Assembly (NCBI GenBank): GCA_037447655.1 | Contig: JBBHKE010000071.1 | Location: 201,523-265,522 of the forward strand | Source of the DNA: Zygnema cylindricum | Taxonomy: Eukaryota > Streptophyta > Zygnematophyceae > Zygnematales > Zygnemataceae | Length of the DNA: 64,000 bases | Direction: 5' to 3' | Part shown: piece after piece, positions 22,955 to 33,789 of the stretch | Numbering within the stretch: position 1 is the first letter of the stretch | Layout: every line of letters begins with the position of its first letter | Program-made: the position numbers and the translations under genes | The notes under the pieces: generated by a model | Told to the model about the DNA's origin: nothing | What the model saw: the letters and a program-made list of their open reading frames with translations, nothing else | The model's database searches: none

Positions 22955-23176
22955 TACACCGTGTATCTCTATTAGGGTTAATAATTTTTTTCGCCACTTA
23001 AAATATATTTTCTCCGTACACACTTGTCCTATTTTCAGATGGCGACCGCCAATCAGAAGGTGAGAATCTTGGCTTTCAATCACAACCGGCATATCCATAA
23101 TCCGATAAGAATGTACGGATAAGAGATGTTTTAAGTGGCAAAAAAAACACTAACACTAATAGCCATACACGGTGTA
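22955..23176. mobile_element. MITE (~222 bp), CACCGTGTATCTCTATTAG type
   Basis: Begins TACACCGTGTATCTCTATTA and ends CTAATAGCCATACACGGTGTA, with the internal inverted pair TTCGCCACTTAAAA and TTTTAAGTGGCAAAA. TA is present at both edges. A sister copy of nearly equal length lies at 30,396-30,616. Confidence 0.8.
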
Positions 23177-23179
23177 GTG

Positions 23180-23300
23180 TACACCGCCAATCGCTATTAG
23201 AGTAAATAACTCTAATTCGGTGCCCGCTTTTAAAAAGTTTAAACCTGAAATACAATCCATAATTCTAATTTTTCCTTTACGCCTTTTAGGGTCATTTTTT
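23180..23300. mobile_element. MITE left terminus, right end not found
   Basis: TACACCGCCAATCGCTATTA at 23,180 matches the terminal repeat of the MITEs at 37,996 and 49,875, but no matching right terminus follows before the inverted-repeat arm. Probably a truncated copy. Confidence 0.5.
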
Positions 23301-24622
23301 TAAGGGAATTGATCATGACAGTGACTGTTTTGGTTGCGCACATTCACTTACGTCATTTTGTCAAAAAATGTACGTTTGAATTACACATTAGTTCAAATAA
23401 AGCACCATTGAGTACAAATTTGACGGTCAATCGCTTGGACAATTTTGACTTTCAAAATATTGTATCAACCGTTTAAAATTTTGTCGCGCTTGCGAACGTC
23501 GACCGTCATAATAAAATTAGCAATTCACACGGTCGGCGAACGTTTACGGTAACAAAACTGCAGCAACCACATGTAAAGAAAAGTGTTGCAGACAGTCACT
23601 TTTTGTCGTTACATGAGCCCCACGGTGAGAGCACTTACCCGCAAAATTGAAATTTAATCGTCTAAGCGTTACATTGAACTTAGACGCAAAGTGAAACAAA
23701 ACCTCTTTAAACTGAAGTACCATAAGTCTTGTACGGAATTATCAAAACGCACGAAACGAAATAAACTTTGTACTCTATAATAAAACGAACCGGCATAAAA
23801 ATATCAATTGAATTTAAATGAAAAAAATGTGTGTCGTCATGCGCGACGAAATCGAGCCACAGTACATACGAATCAACATACTTACATTGACAGTGAAATG
23901 TTAGGATATTGGGCGAATCGGCGTCAGCCGAAATCGCGCCGTCAAATGTTTTGTTCGGTTCGCGTCAGTTATGTTTTGTTTCGTCAGTACTTTGTTTTGT
24001 GTCAGTTTAAGTGTACGGTTGGTTTGGTACTTTTTGGTTTAAGTGAATCGGACGTCTGCCGATTCTGTTTCATGTTCGCGAAGCGTGACGCGATCTTTTC
24101 GTCCGCGGGAATATTTTATATGTACGACGAAGCGGCAATACTTTTGTACGACCGATCCTGCTACGATCCTGCACGATCCTGCTACGATTCACAGAGTGCA
24201 GAATTGTCATAGTACAGAGAGCAGATTTGTCAGGTTAGAGGTAGCTTGATGTTGCCGGCTATGGCAGGCGCACTCAGAGTGCATCTAGTCGTTATGTTTA
24301 GGGACTGTTTGCTATGTATTGATTTCAGTTGTACTTGTTCTTTATTATGGTAGTGAGTATTTAGTGAGTGAGTAGAGTTAGGAAATATATCAATCAATCC
24401 ATTAAATGTATTGAGTGTGAGTGTGAGTGAGAATAAGTGATCAATGTGAGTTAGAAATCTGAGTGAGTTAGATTGGTAAGAGTGAGAGATTGTATTGGAA
24501 AAGCTTCGGCTAAATATATTGATATTTTGTCGATGTGATATGTTATGTGAGGTGAATGAGATTTATTTGTGTGTAAGCTTCCGCTGTGCATCATCTTGAT
24601 TTATTGTTTGTGAGGTGAGTCG
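23300..24622 (+). repeat. Inverted-repeat arm B continuing into an LTR-like 3' segment
   Basis: 23,300-23,968 is the reverse-complement partner of 1-700. It continues to about 24,622 with AAGCTTCGGCTAA and AAGCTTCCGCTGTGCATC, which resemble the end of the solo LTR at 30,740-31,409 (GGCTTCGGCCAAA, GAGCTTCTGCTGTG). I take this as a likely LTR of a related family. Its start and exact end were not fixed, and no internal retroelement sequence is attached. The frames within it are not supported as genes. Confidence 0.55.
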
Positions 24623-24628
24623 ATCCTA

Positions 24629-25011
24629 TTGTGTCTTTTAACAATTTGTTGTCGCAAATCGGGTAGGTTCCATGGCGGTTGTTTACGATTTTCACTCGAT
24701 TTTTTACTTCGACCCGATAGGTTGGTTCTCCAAGTCGACATTTCCAATGCCTTCAACATCTTTGATCATAAATGTCATGCTTTGCCGACTCTAACACGCT
24801 CAGTCTCGAATCAACCAGACGTTTCTTTTTATTAGTGTTTTTTACTCCAAATCTAGATCCCTCAATTATCCAATCACACTTTGGAATCAGCAACTAGTAC
24901 GCGTAAAGGTGACCCTTTAAGATCGTTTTTATTTGCTTTAGCTCCATGCAGGCTTTAAAAGCATCGACTATGGCTAATCTACGTTATCTGTTTCCTTCAA
25001 TTGTTAATGAG
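24629..25011 (+). pseudogene. RT relic, N-terminal part (copy 1)
   Basis: The frame from 24,629 gives VLQVDISNAFNIFDHK (RT motif A-like). After a stop, RKGDPLRSFLFALAPC near 24,905-24,950 corresponds to the motif B region (QGDPLG...FALA) of plant-type non-LTR-like reverse transcriptases. It then reads toward FPSIVNE, where the hAT element interrupts the motif C position. Stops near 24,834 and 24,855 show it is dead. Confidence 0.7.
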
Positions 25012-26774
25012 TAGTGCTGTATATCGGTAAGAATTTGCCGATAACTGCTATGGGCCTTTTTTCGGGTAGCCGATAATCAATATATTGGTACGATATATCG
25101 TTATCGGTGTTATCACCGATAAATAACCGATATTTATCGGTATTTATCGGCGATAACACCGATAACGATAACTATCGGCGATATATGTACGGACCATACA
25201 GATTAATGTACGGCCAGTACACTCAACTGTACGTGATATTCCCCGGACGCGCCGCGGACCCCCTACCCCCCGATTTCGGTAAAAAATCGTAATTTTTACT
25301 TCATTATTTAGAATTTAAGAGGGTTTTACTTGGGTTCCACAAATCCCATACCCTTCCTCAATGTCCTTTTGACTGTTGCTTTTTAAGATAATGCATTTTC
25401 AGTCCATTTTACAAACGATCTGAAATAAGGTTGGGCAAACTACATGCATAACCTGAAATTTGGACGTTTATGAGCTATTATGGCAGATTCCATATACATT
25501 GATTCGGTACATGGCGGTATTTAAGACATTTTTGATATTTCTTAGTCCTATTTCTAGTCCAGTTTAGAGGCGTTAACATACAAGTCTCCAATGCCTCAAT
25601 TCACCAACATACATAATGAATTAAATGTCATAATGTTAAAAATTGAATTCCCAAATTCTCAATACTTCACATCTTGTCAAATTCAGTTTTTAAATTATCA
25701 ATGTTTTAAATTTCCAAATCCATCATAATCAAAATCTCAAATTGCTGCAATTCCTACTCTTTAAAATTTGAATCTATAAAAATCTGCCATATCAAAATCA
25801 TCAAAATCCATTTTTTATATTATCAATGTTGTAAAATTCCGAATCCACCATATTCAAAATCTTAAATTTCTGCAATTCCTACCTTTTCAAATCTGACTCT
25901 ATAAAAATCTGGCATGTCAAAATCCTGGCTGCAAATAGATTTTTGTGCTTATGCTTTAGGTGAGACACTAAATTTGAAGGGCTCAGTGACTTCCCTCTAG
26001 CCACAGGCATGTCACAGTGATTACAAAATGCCTTATCTGAATGCCTGCCATCGTGCAATACCTTAAAATGCTGCCATACTTTTGATAATGCTCCTTTCGG
26101 TATGGCTTTTTTAGCATGTTTGCATTCTTCCTTAATTTTTTTGAAGTTCTCTAATTCTTTGACATTTTGAATCTCTTCTACCTCCTCATCAAAAATCTGT
26201 GTCCCATCCTCCTCTCCTCCTACAATTTCCTTATAATCCATTAGAATGAATAAATATATAATTTTAGTTTTTTACTATTTTATAAAAAAACTATTTTTTC
26301 CTCAAATGTGCTGCCTGGTTATAGTAGGTTTAAAATATGGTGGCTGTAAATGGCCGCATTCTGACAGATGTGTTCGTCTGTACGTCTGATCGTCTTTTTT
26401 TCGAAAAATTTAGATTCACAAATTTTACAATGTATTTTTTTTTTTCGTTTCGGTAGTATAGTTTTAGAACTATGAAGTATTATTTTAAATTTGTCACGTT
26501 TTATGTGCTGCGTTGTCCGTAATACTTAGCAGTTAAATAGTTACGGAACAGATTCGTATACGTGGCATGCCACGCTATATAATGTCAATAGTATAATACA
26601 GTAATACAGTATATAATATGGTACTATAGTATACGTACTATATGTTTTTAAGGTTAGCGCCGATATGGAATTTGTTGGTCTCGGACCGATATATTGGACC
26701 TCTGATCGTTCGATAACTGATAAGTATCGGTATCGGTGTTATCGCGATTACTTTTTTACCGATACACAACACTA
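25012..26774. mobile_element. hAT-family transposon with perfect 8-bp target duplication
   Basis: Ends are TAGTGCTGTATATCGGTAA and its inverted counterpart ACCGATACACAACACTA. TTAATGAG flanks it on both sides (25,004-25,011 and 26,775-26,782). The terminal ~200 bp match the element at 770-1603, with dense TATCG/CGATA motifs. Removing it rejoins the RT reading FPSIVNESHIVD. It contains a BED-finger ORF but no full transposase, so it is not autonomous as seen. Confidence 0.92.
25879..26241 (-). CDS. BED-type zinc finger protein fragment of a hAT transposase
   Basis: A 120-residue frame with an acidic N-terminus (residues 1-35) and then a BED finger: VWQHFKVL, CNHCDM (the CxxC pair), and LVSHLKHKHK supplying the histidines. 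BED fingers bind DNA at the N-terminus of hAT transposases. Here the frame stops shortly after the finger, with no DUF659, RNase H-like or dimerisation domain. It may be a transposase truncated by decay, or one exon whose partners are lost. It lies inside the hAT element on the strand opposite to the surrounding RT. Confidence 0.65.
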   Translation of the reverse strand: MDYKEIVGGEEDGTQIFDEEVEEIQNVKELENFKKIKEECKHAKKAIPKGALSKVWQHFKVLHDGRHSDKAFCNHCDMPVARGKSLSPSNLVSHLKHKHKNLFAARILTCQIFIESDLKR

Positions 26775-26782
26775 TTAATGAG

Positions 26783-27330
26783 AGCCATATCGTTGACTCG
26801 CCAGTCCAAATTGATTTTACCTTTCATGATTTTATAGAGCCTCTCGAAGATACATTTTATTCCCACTGTTAATACACTTGTTACTTGGTGCCCTACTAGT
26901 TTGACACCAGATTTCCCTCTCCCTTCAAGATTTTGCATTTCTTCTCCTAGAGAGGGTATAAGGGCTTTAGGGTCCCCTATCGAAGCCCATGATTTTTTTA
27001 AGCAAATAATTAAAACTCCTTGTTGTAAAAGTGGTGTACACTATCTTTATCATCGTACTTGGCTTGCACTTTGCCTCTCGATTGTTCTTTCACTTTTTTG
27101 CTTTCACATTTTGAAATTTACCTCTTTCGAATTCAACATAGACGTATTAACCATGATATATTAATGGACTGAAAGGTCTACTCGCTCATAAACAAGATGC
27201 TTTACAAGTCTCTTTCAAGGTCTCGATTTGCGTCCTACAATCACTTTAGCCTAACCGCTCACACAAGGAGTTTCGTTTCGATTTTTCTTGTGCCACAATT
27301 AACGATTCTTTGAACACCTTAGAACTGCAG
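26783..27330 (+). pseudogene. RT relic, C-terminal part (copy 1)
   Basis: Continues from the target duplication as ESHIVD, then a degenerate frame with PDFPLPSRFC and GIRALGSPIEAHDF. This matches the region after motif C in the plant RT family (PPGF...PPGF, GIRVLGVPFG...F). The motif C acidic pair is replaced by Asn-Glu. Stops are frequent. Confidence 0.6.
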
Positions 27331-28054
27331 AACATTACCCCAGAGATCCTATTCGAAGCCCACTTTTAGTTTTTCACTAAATAATCACAAAGAATGCCCT
27401 TTTTGCAGTTAACAATGTCACTTATTAAATCAAAGTATAAATAACACGCACGCAAAGAATTATAAAAAAGGATGAATTACATCACTAAGATGATTAACAC
27501 TAAAGTCGACTTTTTTGGCAAATCTTCTGCTTTCGTAAAGGTGCACTTGTACATTTCGTGGGTTATCATGTAACCTGCTTCACAACAATTACGAAATATC
27601 TTACTAACTTAGTAGATGACTTTAACGTACTGATAATACGTACTTGGGTAAGGCCAATACCAGTTTCATGTATAAATGACATATTTGTCAACAACTGTAA
27701 TTCTAAAAAGAAAAAATTCAAGAGCCAACCAAGATAACTAAAGAATCTTTGACCAAACAAAAGTTTTTACCTCCAAAAAATAGTGTAAAATACATAAACT
27801 TTTGAAGTTTTACAATGTTAAACGACAGTTTGTCCAAACAGGAAAAAAAAACCTTCTTTTCTTTTTTTATTAGTTTACTCATTTTTTTTATTTTTTTTCC
27901 TGGTGTAACCATAATGTTTTCCATCCTTCTTTTTGGTCCCTCCTAAACTTTGTTTTTAACGACAAGGACCTGCCACCCCACAAACCGACAAAACAATAAA
28001 TGAATGACAAAAGTATACCAAAGGCTATAGAATTTTGTATTTTAGCTCCTATCT

Positions 28055-28272
28055 CCCCACCCCCCTCTCCCTCTCCTTCTCCCTCTCCCTCTTCCGTTTA
28101 CTCTCCCGCTCCAATTCCCTCGCCTCTCCCTGCTCTCCTCTTCTCCCCATCTCTCCTCTCCCTCTCTTCTCGAGCTCCTCTCGTTCCGTCTTCCATTCCT
28201 CCACCCTCTTCATCCTTCCCCATCCCCTCCCCCTTCCCCTCCCTCTCCCCCCTCCCCCTCCCCCTCTCTCAT
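28055..28272 (+). repeat. CT-rich polypyrimidine tract (copy 1)
   Basis: About 220 bp of CCCTCT/CTCCC-type sequence. The overlapping proline- and serine-rich frames reflect the repeat and are not genes. It pairs in base composition with the GA-rich tract at 29,385-29,757 in the same element. Confidence 0.9.
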
Positions 28273-29040
28273 TAAATTATTTTAAATTCAAATTACAGCT
28301 CTTTTGTTGATTACTAATAATGTGATCCTCTTTTTTAAAGAGGCACAACATTAAAATCAAAAATATAAAAACATAAATAAAAAAATCTCTAGAAAGTACT
28401 AACACTATTTAGAAAGGATATGCAAAATCAAATATGTTACAAACGTAACAATAAAAAAAAATCACATTAAAAATGACTACCAATTCAGTTCTTCATTTGC
28501 TAATTTTTGCATTTCATTTTTTTTGTTTTTTATATTTGTTTGTTTGTTTTTTTATATAAGTATTTATTTATCATTCTTTTGGGGGCCTAATTTCTTTAAC
28601 TAATGACTGTTAATTATTCAGTTGTTCACTCATCCGTTCTTTTATTTATTTTTTCATTCACTTATTTATTTGTATATTTCTTTTTAGTAATTCTTCTATT
28701 CTTTTATTTAATCATCTATTATCTACCCATTTTTGTACCGTCATTAATTTACTACTTAGTTTATTTGTTTATTTTGTTTATTTTTTAATCTACCCATTTT
28801 TTTTTTTTTACCATTTTCCAACACACAAAGTGTAGAATTCCCCATAAACAAAAAACCTCTTCTTTTTGTTTGTTTATCTATTTATTCATTCATTCATTCA
28901 AATCATTCCTTTATCTATTTGTTTAACCATTCATCCCCATTTTTTATTCTTTTTATTTTTTCTTAATTCATCCCAAAACTTTACATTTCCATCCCTCTAT
29001 TCATTTTTCCTTCAATACCCACTTCTTCTTTTTTTTTCTT

Positions 29041-29084
<44 letters not shown>

Positions 29085-29099
29085 GTTTTCTGACACACA

Positions 29100-29363
29100 A
29101 ATCGTCGAGTATTCCTCTCCCAGGAATCTCCGAAAAAAAAAATATGAAAAAAAACAATCTCCGTCGTTAAAACTTCCGAAACTGTCGCCCGAAACGTAAC
29201 ATCTGTCGATGGTCAAACAGGAGTCGAAATAGTTCAGTTTATATTTCCGTCCTTGCATACACGTGCCATTATCTTTGTCGTTTAGTTGAGAAAGAAAAAG
29301 GGAGGTGTAAATAACAAAAAGGAGGAGTAAAAATATCCAAAAAACGAAGCAGAAACAAGCCAT
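29100..29363 (-). CDS. Putative small secreted cysteine-containing ORF (copy 1)
   Basis: From the ATG at 29,363 the frame reads MACFCF followed by a strongly hydrophobic stretch (FWIFLLLLFVIY), like a signal peptide. Next is a polar segment with cysteines at GTCMQ, DSCLT, DRCY and GDCF, then a later STICVS. It then runs into a long T/A tract (29,043-29,081) where the frame is lysine repeats and not meaningful. Copy 2 at 33,790-34,053 preserves nearly every residue. Upstream on this strand is a CT-rich leader. I do not recognise the family; it could be a captured host exon or chance. Confidence 0.35.
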
Positions 29364-29384
29364 TCTAAATATGGGGTTGGCAAA

Positions 29385-29757
29385 AAAAAAGGGAGAGGGA
29401 GGGAGAGATAAAAGGGTGGAGGGAGGGGAGGGAGGGGAGGGAGGGGAGGAGAGGAGAGGGAAGGAGGGTGGGTGTGGGTGGGTGGGTGGGTGGGAGGGAG
29501 GGAGGATGGGATGGAGGGAGGAGAAGTGAGAGGGGAGGGGAGGGAAGGGAAGGAAGGTGGGTGGGTGGGTGGGTGGGTGGGAGACAGGGAGGGAGGGTGG
29601 GTAGGGGCGAGGGAAGAATAGAGGGAGGGAGGGAGGGGGGAGGGAGGGGGGAGGGAGGGAGGGAGGGAGAGAGAGGGAAAGAGAGAGAGGGAGGGGGGAA
29701 GAGGGAGGGGGAGGGTGAGGGAGGGTGAGGGAGGGTGAGGGAGGGTGGGAGGGGGCG
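29385..29757 (+). repeat. GA-rich polypurine tract (copy 1)
   Basis: About 370 bp of GGGAGG/GGGTGG repeats with many G3-4 runs, which could form G-quadruplexes on this strand. It is roughly complementary to the CT-rich tract 1.3 kb to the left. Proline-rich frames on the minus strand are composition artefacts. Confidence 0.92.
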
Positions 29758-30395
29758 GGGGAATTCTACAAACTTGGAGTCCTGACGCTTATTATGGAGC
29801 ACGATTTTCCGTACCATATAATGTACGAACTAAGTTCCGTACAAACAATATGTTCTGATTTTTGTCGCTATCTGTCCAAAAAAACCTCGAGACGAATCAG
29901 AGATCATTTTTTTTTTTTTTGCGGCTTTAAAATTTTCATTTGGCCAAGATTCACAGAAATAAAGTGGAACAAAACGACAAAACAGTGAAACACGAAACGA
30001 CAACGTAGATATATTGTGTCGGCAGCGTCAAACCATTTTGTCGTTTTGTGAAGTGCGTGTTGAAGGTCTAGCCACCTAATGGCGAAAATCCACGTGGCAC
30101 CTTTCTAGCACATTTGGTACGATTTGAATTCCAATATCTGTATGGAACCAATGATGTCTCCCTCTTTGGTCAAACCTCCACCAATGAAATAGTGGGGTAA
30201 ATTGCTCTACGTCCGTACGTTTTTTTATTTGTGTACTTTTTTTTAATAACATGTTGACTAAGAACCTTCCTAGATTCTTCAAGCTTCGTAGGCGTCAACA
30301 TCGACCGTTAGATTTGTTTCAATCTTTTTCAAGATTCATGCGCGTAACTAATTACCGTTAGATATTTCTAATGACTTTTCAAGCTTTTTAGGCGG

Positions 30396-30616
30396 TTCAC
30401 CGTGTATCTCTATTAGTGTTGATAATTTTTTCGCCACTTAAAACATCTTTTCTCCGTACACACATGTCCAATTTTCAATTTGAGACCTTCAATCGGAAGC
30501 TGAGAATCTTATCATTCAATATTCACCGTCAGATCTAAAAACTGACATGTGTGTACGAAGAAACTATATTTTAAGAGACGAAAATAACATTAACACTAAT
30601 GACGATTTACGGTGTA
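30396..30616. mobile_element. MITE (~221 bp) with an empty site in copy 2
   Basis: Begins TTCACCGTGTATCTCTATTA and ends TTTACGGTGTA; sister of 22,955-23,176. In the other RT-repeat copy the flanks are joined directly (GGCGCGACTATTGACC near 36,745), so this is an insertion into copy 1 after the two copies separated. Confidence 0.8.
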
Positions 30617-30739
30617 CTATTGACCGTTAGATCTGTTCTTTTCCTCATCTGCGACAAAATCGCTCTCTATCCAATCAATTTGTTTCTAAGAAGTACACTC
30701 GTCACAAAATGGACGTCTAGTCGTCTACACTCTACAATT

Positions 30740-31409
30740 TGTTGGGATATTGTCGTTTCGCGGTATTTCCGCGAAGCGTCATACCAACATTTAATTGTTG
30801 ACGTGAAGTACCACGTCATCATACGAAACGTACGATGTAAGTTTCGTGGTACTATTTTTGAAGCGTCCGCGAACGAAACATACTATTTCGTTTCGCGTGA
30901 CTTTTGTCTTCATGTACAAGTGTTTCAATTTGCGTGCAGGTGTGTTCGTGAAGCGACACGTGTTTAAGTCAACGTTTGGAGTTTGTTGTTTCGAAGGAAG
31001 AAGCGTGTGCGCCTTCCTTCGTGGAACTTTCATTGAAGAGTGCACAGTCATCTAGGGACAGACTTCGTCGCTACGCTAAGTTCTGCTTGTCTTATCTTGT
31101 TGTCTCTTAGTGCAGAGTAGCGAGTATATATAGGCAGCAGTGTACATGTGCAGAGTATCGATAGAATTAATCGTAATCTATCAATTGTATCTTACATGAT
31201 TGAATCATAGAGGATTTGATATTGGAGTAAGAGATTATTTAAAGAGGATAGAGAAGAGAGAAGAGAGATGTTGTAAAGAGGCTTCGGCCAAAAACATTTA
31301 TAATTCTTTTTGGCTGAATATTCCTCTTGTCTTTTATGAGCTTCTGCTGTGTAATGATTTATGTTTTGTGAATTATTTTAAGTGAAACTCTTTTGCTTAA
31401 GATCCTACA
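30740..31409 (+). repeat. Solo LTR with perfect 5-bp target duplication (third LTR family)
   Basis: 670 bp running TGTTGGGATATTG to AGATCCTACA, flanked by CAATT on both sides (30,735-30,739 and 31,410-31,414). The uninserted site survives in copy 2 at 36,901-36,925 (CTCTACAATTGACTGAC). Its 3' part (GGCTTCGGCC, CTTCTGCTGTG) resembles the segment ending at 24,622. Confidence 0.93.
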
Positions 31410-31727
31410 CAATTGACTGACAACTCCAATAGTACGAATGCGTCGCACGATAAAGGAGAGGTACACGCGTCGCACGGTGGAGGAAGGATACACAAGTCGC
31501 TAGGAATAGTTAGACTCGTGGCGTTCCCACGCGGAGCAGCAATACACGAGACGATGTAGGAGCGATACACGTCGGATATGCCACGTGTATTGGAAAATAG
31601 TGGATGCAAATAGCCAAATATACTAAAAGTCAAGAGAAAAACGTTGTCGTACAACATTCGTTCACGCGCCTTTTACCAACCGTTGACCTTCGTGGAAGGA
31701 TTTGTGGTTTAAAACATTACAACTCAT

Positions 31728-32330
31728 CTCAGATCGTTTTTATTTGCTTTAGCTCCCTCCATGCTTTAACAACATTGACTTTGCAAGCTTTAAAAGCATT
31801 GACTATGGCTAATCTACATTATCTATTTCCTTTGATCGCTAATGAGACCCATATCGTTGACACGCCAGTCCAAGTTTATTTTACTTTTCACGATTTTATA
31901 GAGCCTCTCCAAGATACAACTTATCCCCACTGTTAATAAACTTGTCACTCGGTGCCCTACTAGTTTGTCACCAGATTTCCCTCTCTCTTCAAGATTCTCC
32001 TAGAGAGGGTAAAAGGGCTTTAGGGTCCCCTATCGACGCCCATGATTTTGTTAAACAAATAGTTAAAACTCCTTGTAAAATTGGTGTACGCCATCTTTAT
32101 CATCCTACTTGGCGCGCACTTTCCCTCTCGATTGTTCTTTCATTTTTCGCTTTCATATTTTGAATTTCGAATTCTACATCAACGCGTTAACCATGATATA
32201 TTAATGGACTGAAAGGTCTACTCGCTCGTAAACAAAATGCTTTGCAAGTTTCTTTCAAGGTCTCAATTTACGTCCTACAATCACTTTAGCCTAACCGCTC
32301 ACACAAGGAGTTTAGTTTTGAGGGGTCTTG
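31728..32330 (+). pseudogene. RT relic (copy 2)
   Basis: Reads RSFLFALAPS, then NLHYLFPLIANETHIVDTPVQ. This aligns to the motif C region of the plant RT family (SLADDTHIVGPA), with Asp-Asp replaced by Asn-Glu as in copy 1. DFIEPLQDT, a frameshifted FPSLFKI and GALGSPID-like segment and ARFPSRLF follow. Numerous stops. No 5' part with motif A is present in this copy. Confidence 0.6.
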
Positions 32331-33080
32331 TACCACAATTGACAATTCTTTGAACACCTTAGAACTGCGGAACATTACCCAAGAGGTAGTATTTGAAGAC
32401 CACTTTTAGTTTTTCACTAAATAATCACAAAGAATTCCCTTTTTGCAATTAACAATGTCACTTATTAAATCAAAGTACACAAGACACGCACACAAAGAAT
32501 TACAAAAAAGGATGAATTACATCACTAAGATGATTAACTCTAAAGTCGCCTTTTTTGGCAAGTCTTCTACTTTCTTAAAGGTGCACTTGTACATTTCGTG
32601 GGTTATCATGTAACCTGCTTCACAACATTTACGAAATATCTTACTAACTTAGTAGATGACTTTGACGTACTGATAATACGTACTTGGGTAAGGCCAATAC
32701 CGGTTTCATATATAAATGACATATTTGTCAACAAGTGTAATTCTAAAGAGAAAAATTTCAAGAGCCGACCAAGATAACTAAAGAATTTTTGGTCCAAAAA
32801 ACATTTTTACCTCCAAAAAACAGTGTACAATAAATAAACTTTTGAAGTTTTACAACGTTAGACGACCATTTGTCCAAACAAGAGGAAAACAAAACAAATA
32901 AAATCTTTTTTTCATTTATTTATTAGTTTATTCATTTTTTTATTTTTTTTCCTTGTGTAACCAGAATGTTTTCCATCCTTCTTTTTGGTCCCTCCTAATT
33001 TTTGTCTTTAGCGACATTTGCCACCGAAAAATTTATTAACTGACATATGATGAATTTTGACCTCATCTTCCTTTTTTTTT

Positions 33081-33292
33081 TTCTTTTTTCCTTCCCTTTT
33101 TCTCCATCCTTCCCTGAGTCCTTGTCTGATCTCCCTTTTTCCCCCTCGATCTGGACGCAGTCAACTATTCCGTTTGTCCCTTCTCTCCATCCTTTCCCTC
33201 CCCCTCTTTCCCTCCCTCCCTCCCTCTATCCCTCTCTCCCCCTCCCTCCCCCTCCCCCTCTCCCCCTCCCGCCCCCCTCCTCTCTCTCATTA
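33081..33292 (+). repeat. CT-rich polypyrimidine tract (copy 2)
   Basis: CTCCCT-type repeat at the same relative place as 28,055-28,272 in copy 1. Frames across it are composition artefacts. Confidence 0.9.
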
Positions 33293-33789
33293 TAATTATT
33301 TTAAATTCACAAATTACAGCTCTTTTGTTAGCTTATTCCACACTAATAATGGCGATGATCCCTCTTTTTTTTTTTTTTAAAAAGGCACAACATTAAAAAA
33401 AAAAAAAAAAAATAAAAAAAATAAAAAAATAAATAAAAAAATCTCTAGAAAGTACTAACACTATTTAGAAAGGATGTGTAAAGTTAAATATGTTACAAAC
33501 GTAACAATAAAAAAAAATCACACTAAAAATGATTACCAATTTAATTTTTAATTTGTTAGTTTATTCCCCAAAAACAAAACTTTTTTTTGTTTGTTTATTT
33601 ATTTATTCATTCATTCATTCAAACCATTCCTTTATTTATTTGTTTAACCATTCATCCCCATTTATATATTTTTTGTTTTTTCTTAATTCATCCCAAAACT
33701 AAACATTTCCATTCCTCTATTCATTTTCCTTCAATCCCCACTTCTTATTTTTTTTTCTTCCTTTTTTTTAATTTTTTACCATTTTCTGA

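Larger units (their letters stand above)
24629..31727 (+). mobile_element. Reverse-transcriptase-bearing repeat, copy 1 (interrupted)
   Basis: A composite of 24,629-25,011, 26,783-30,395, 30,617-30,734 and 31,415-31,727 that aligns in order with 31,728-37,217. It starts with an RT relic and continues into long non-coding sequence with a CT-rich tract, a conserved minus-strand ORF and a GA-rich tract. Its insertions are a hAT element, a MITE and a solo LTR. It ends near AAAACATTACAACTC, as copy 2 does. The element class is not certain; the RT resembles a plant family with GTRQGDPLGG and FALAHFRAL motifs. Confidence 0.65.

Noticed and set aside
23808-24212. 134-residue plus-strand frame in the LTR-like repeat
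   Set aside because: No recognisable domain, and the partner arm at 1-700 does not preserve it as a coding frame.
28000-28310. Ser/Pro-rich frames of about 90 residues in the CT-rich tract
   Set aside because: They exist in overlapping frames only because the CT repeat has no stops; no domain and no conserved start.
29365-29817. 150-residue proline-rich minus-strand frame
   Set aside because: Translation of the GA-rich tract; composition artefact, as are the similar frames at 34,076-34,480 and 38,845-39,370.
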